Source: Candidatus Edwardsbacteria bacterium (GTDB lineage: Bacteria; Edwardsbacteria; AC1; EtOH8). From it: 30,572 nt of DNA. Below are positions 28,870-30,572 of the stretch, one piece after another. The notes under the pieces are model-generated. The model was not told the DNA's origin and ran no database searches. It saw only the letters and a list, made by a program, of their open reading frames with translations. The position numbers were made by a program, and so were the translations under genes. Every line of letters begins with the position of its first letter. The stretch's first letter is position 1. The stretch is from NCBI GenBank assembly GCA_031082425.1, contig JAVHLB010000001.1:351733-382304 (forward strand), given 5' to 3'.

Positions 28870-29771
28870 AAAGAAAAGCGCTACTGATGCTGGCGGGATC
28901 GCTGATGCTGGCGGCGGCGGCCAAAGCCCAGGATGAAGGAGGGATAAGCCTCAAGCCCACGCCTCCTCCGATATCCTGCCTGGATTTTTTCAAGGGGACC
29001 AGCCAGTTCACCTTCACCGGGATCTACATGAAGCTGGGCCTGCCGGAGGATTCCCAAATGGACGAGTCGCCCACCGGCAAGGGTTTCAATTTCGAGATGT
29101 CCCGCGGCTTTGCCGATGGTTTCGGGCTGATGTCCCATTTCATGTTTCTGGGGCTGAACATTCCCCTGAAGGATCCCATGACCAACCTGGACGAGGACTA
29201 CCCCGCCTCGGCCATGGCCATGGGCGCTACCATGGTGCTGGACATTAAAAAAGGGGAAAAGAGGGACATCGCCGGGGAGATCGTCGACAAGAAGACCACC
29301 GTGGCCGCGTTCATAGGGTTCGACTTCACCGGGACGGATTTCGAGATGGAAAATTTCATTGAGGACCAGGATTTCTCGGTCAGCACCATGGAGGGCAGCC
29401 TGCCGATGGGTTTGGTGGCCGACATTCCCCTGAATTACTATGTATCGCTGGTGCCGTTCGGCCGCTTGGCCTTCGGCAGCACCACGGTGACCACCATCAT
29501 GCCGTATTACATATTTTTGCCGGCGGACCCCTATATCATCCTGATGCCTGGCATCCCGCAAGACTCCACCTATTCCACCACCCGGTTTGACTACGGCATG
29601 GACATCGACCTGCGGCTCTTCCGCAACGCCCCGGAGTGGAAGATCAGCGTGGGGACGGTGATCTCACAGGTCGAAGGCCTCAAGGACGGCAACCTGATAA
29701 TCATGGCCAGCGTCAAGAGGGAGTGGGGCAAACATTACAGCAGCACCTCCTTCGGACCCAAGCTGCACTGA
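28866..29771 (+). CDS. Probable outer-membrane beta-barrel protein
   Basis: The 301-residue protein starts at GTG 28866, overlapping the CsgG-like stop as GTGA. A signal peptide (KRKALLMLAGSLMLAAAAKA) is followed by alternating hydrophobic and polar strands with many Gly and aromatic residues (FTFTGIYMKLGL, MSHFMFLGLNI, AFIGFDFTGTDF, LDLRLFRN-like segments). The last strand ends in GPKLH rather than the usual terminal Phe. I do not recognise the family. Its coupling to a CsgG-like lipoprotein suggests that the two work together at the outer membrane. Confidence 0.75.
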   Translation: MKRKALLMLAGSLMLAAAAKAQDEGGISLKPTPPPISCLDFFKGTSQFTFTGIYMKLGLPEDSQMDESPTGKGFNFEMSRGFADGFGLMSHFMFLGLNIPLKDPMTNLDEDYPASAMAMGATMVLDIKKGEKRDIAGEIVDKKTTVAAFIGFDFTGTDFEMENFIEDQDFSVSTMEGSLPMGLVADIPLNYYVSLVPFGRLAFGSTTVTTIMPYYIFLPADPYIILMPGIPQDSTYSTTRFDYGMDIDLRLFRNAPEWKISVGTVISQVEGLKDGNLIIMASVKREWGKHYSSTSFGPKLH

Positions 29772-29781
29772 TGACAGCATG

Positions 29782-29817
29782 ATGTAAACCCCGGATCATA
29801 AGATCCGGGGTTTACAT
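29782..29817. terminator. Long hairpin after the barrel gene
   Basis: A perfect 16-bp stem (ATGTAAACCCCGGATC, loop ATAA) lies 10 nt after the stop codon. Only a short T stretch follows, but the A/T-rich base of the stem could serve. Confidence 0.75.
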
Positions 29818-29835
29818 TTGGAAAATTCACATATT

Positions 29836-29983
29836 CTAGATCAGTTTCAATATCTTGTCGAACGAGGCCGATTTTCCGAAATATCCTGGGATATCGTACT
29901 CCAGGGCCTTTCGCTTGACGGCGGAGTCACACAAGTAGGTTACAATGATGACCTTGATTCCGGGTGTCTATAAGACCTGGCAT
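29836..29983 (-). pseudogene. Decayed response-regulator receiver domain
   Basis: On the minus strand the frame ending at TAG 29836 reads PGIKVIIVTYLCDSAVKRKA followed by LEYDIPGYFGKSASFDKILK, the second half of a receiver domain with the conserved Lys. Upstream the frame is broken; MPGL at 29972-29983 in another frame is what remains of the post-Asp loop, with a deletion between. The rest of the interval 29984-30123 shows nothing recognisable. Confidence 0.65.
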
Positions 29984-30123
29984 ACAAAATATATAAAGGG
30001 GGAGAAATCGGCTTAAAAGTGGGTGTTATTGTAGGACTCCGATATGGAATGGTTAAAGTATGTGGAGAAATTATGGCCGGGCAACCGGCGTACCGCTCCA
30101 CCCAAGGAAATGGCTTAAATACA

Positions 30124-30149
30124 AACAGCCCTGCTGTCGCGGGGCTGTT
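30124..30149 (-). terminator. Terminator of clpB
   Basis: An 8-bp stem (AACAGCCC with GGGCTGTT) lies 24 nt beyond the clpB stop; on the minus strand it is followed by TGTTTGTATTTAA. Confidence 0.6.
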
Positions 30150-30172
30150 GAATTATTGCCCTTTGAAAAATA

Positions 30173-30572
30173 TCAATTCTTAATGAAAACTATTTCATCC
30201 TTTTTCGCCTCGGCCTTGACAGTATCACCTTCCTTGTACTCTCCCTCCAAAATCCTCATGGACAAAGGATCCTGCAGCAGTCTCTGAATGGCCCGTTTCA
30301 GCGGCCGGGCCCCGAAGGCCGGGTCATAGCCCTCGTCGGCCAGCAATTCCTTGGCCTTTTCCGTCACTTCCAGCCCTATCTTCCGGTCGGCCAGCCTTTT
30401 ATAAAGGTGGGCCAGCTGGATATCTATGATCTGCTTGATCTGTGACTTGTCCAACCGGTGAAATATCACGGTTTCGTCCACCCGGTTCAAAAATTCCGGG
30501 CGGAAATGCTCTTTCATTGCCTCCAGTACCTTTGTTTTGATCTGGGCCTCGTCGTCCAGCTCACTGATGAAC
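30173..30572 (-). CDS. clpB: Chaperone ClpB, C-terminal part (5' end outside window)
   Basis: The frame is open from the window edge and reads FISELDDEAQIKTKVLEAMK, then EHFRPEFLNRVDETVIFHRL, then DPAFGARPLKRAIQRLLQDP. These are the sensor-1 to sensor-2 part of the second AAA+ domain and the C-terminal D2-small domain of ClpB, the disaggregase that works with DnaK. FRPEFLNRVDE and the GARPLKR sensor-2 motif are diagnostic. The ATG at 30517 is internal, not a start. ClpA or ClpC are less likely because the tail is ClpB-like (MRILEGEYKEGDTV). Confidence 0.9.
   Translation of the reverse strand, partial: FISELDDEAQIKTKVLEAMKEHFRPEFLNRVDETVIFHRLDKSQIKQIIDIQLAHLYKRLADRKIGLEVTEKAKELLADEGYDPAFGARPLKRAIQRLLQDPLSMRILEGEYKEGDTVKAEAKKDEIVFIKN

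Noticed and set aside
30060..30287. A 75-codon plus-strand frame near the window end
   Set aside because: It crosses the clpB terminator hairpin and the clpB 3' end and shows no motif.

Overview
The window looks like chromosomal DNA from an uncultured bacterium with a GC-rich core genome and a Gram-negative type envelope. The support is Shine-Dalgarno-led genes, sigma70-like promoters, lipobox signal peptides, a CsgG-like lipoprotein, a probable outer-membrane barrel and a secreted protein with a C-terminal sorting domain. Housekeeping genes are bacterial (rbfA, nrnA, nadK, recN, pgsA, clpB). The C-terminal sorting domain and general style suggest the FCB superphylum or a neighbouring candidate phylum (Edwardsbacteria, TA06 or WOR-3 type). 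That placement is inference only. No rRNA, tRNA or CRISPR array was seen.

Layout. 1-14323 is transcribed leftward. In order of transcription it holds rbfA, nrnA, a small zinc-ribbon gene, nadK, an Ig-like/beta-propeller lipoprotein, an LVIVD-repeat secreted protein and recN. Then come an ORF6N/PLD-like gene with a cluster of palindromes, a hygromycin-kinase-like gene, a severed recN 3' end, a LamG-like gene coupled to pgsA, a DUF362 ferredoxin-like protein and an AT-rich signal peptidase I relative cut by the window edge. 14431-27321 runs rightward: a TMEM43-family membrane protein; gatE, an S23 four-helix-bundle gene and gatD; a helical lipoprotein; a PAS-GGDEF-EAL protein; a DUF559 endonuclease-like gene with a GC-rich palindromic repeat; and an exported TldD/TldE-like pair. 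The end holds a leftward flavodoxin-like gene, a rightward pair (CsgG-like lipoprotein and barrel-like protein), a decayed response-regulator receiver domain, and the 3' end of clpB on the minus strand.

Three themes stand out. First, gatD and gatE encode the tRNA-dependent amidotransferase normally regarded as archaeal (Glu-tRNAGln to Gln-tRNAGln), here in an otherwise bacterial setting. Second, the window records repeated insertion events that leave behind a copy of a host gene's 3' end: one recN tail and two gatD tails, one still carrying the matching terminator. Accessory genes (kinase, ORF6N gene, lipoprotein, c-di-GMP protein) lie between each intact gene and its severed tail. Third, small AT-rich genes of widely scattered families (ORF6N, S23, DUF559) sit singly between GC-rich genes with their own repeats. 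These are five related palindromes at the ORF6N gene and a GC-rich hairpin repeat upstream of the DUF559 gene, with an orphan copy that supplies the C-terminus of PgsA.

Several proteins lack residues thought essential in their families: the signal peptidase relative (Ser to Gly), the hygromycin-kinase-like protein (Asp to Gly) and the second TldD-like protein (no HExxxH). All reading was by eye; family assignments rest on remembered motifs, not on searches.
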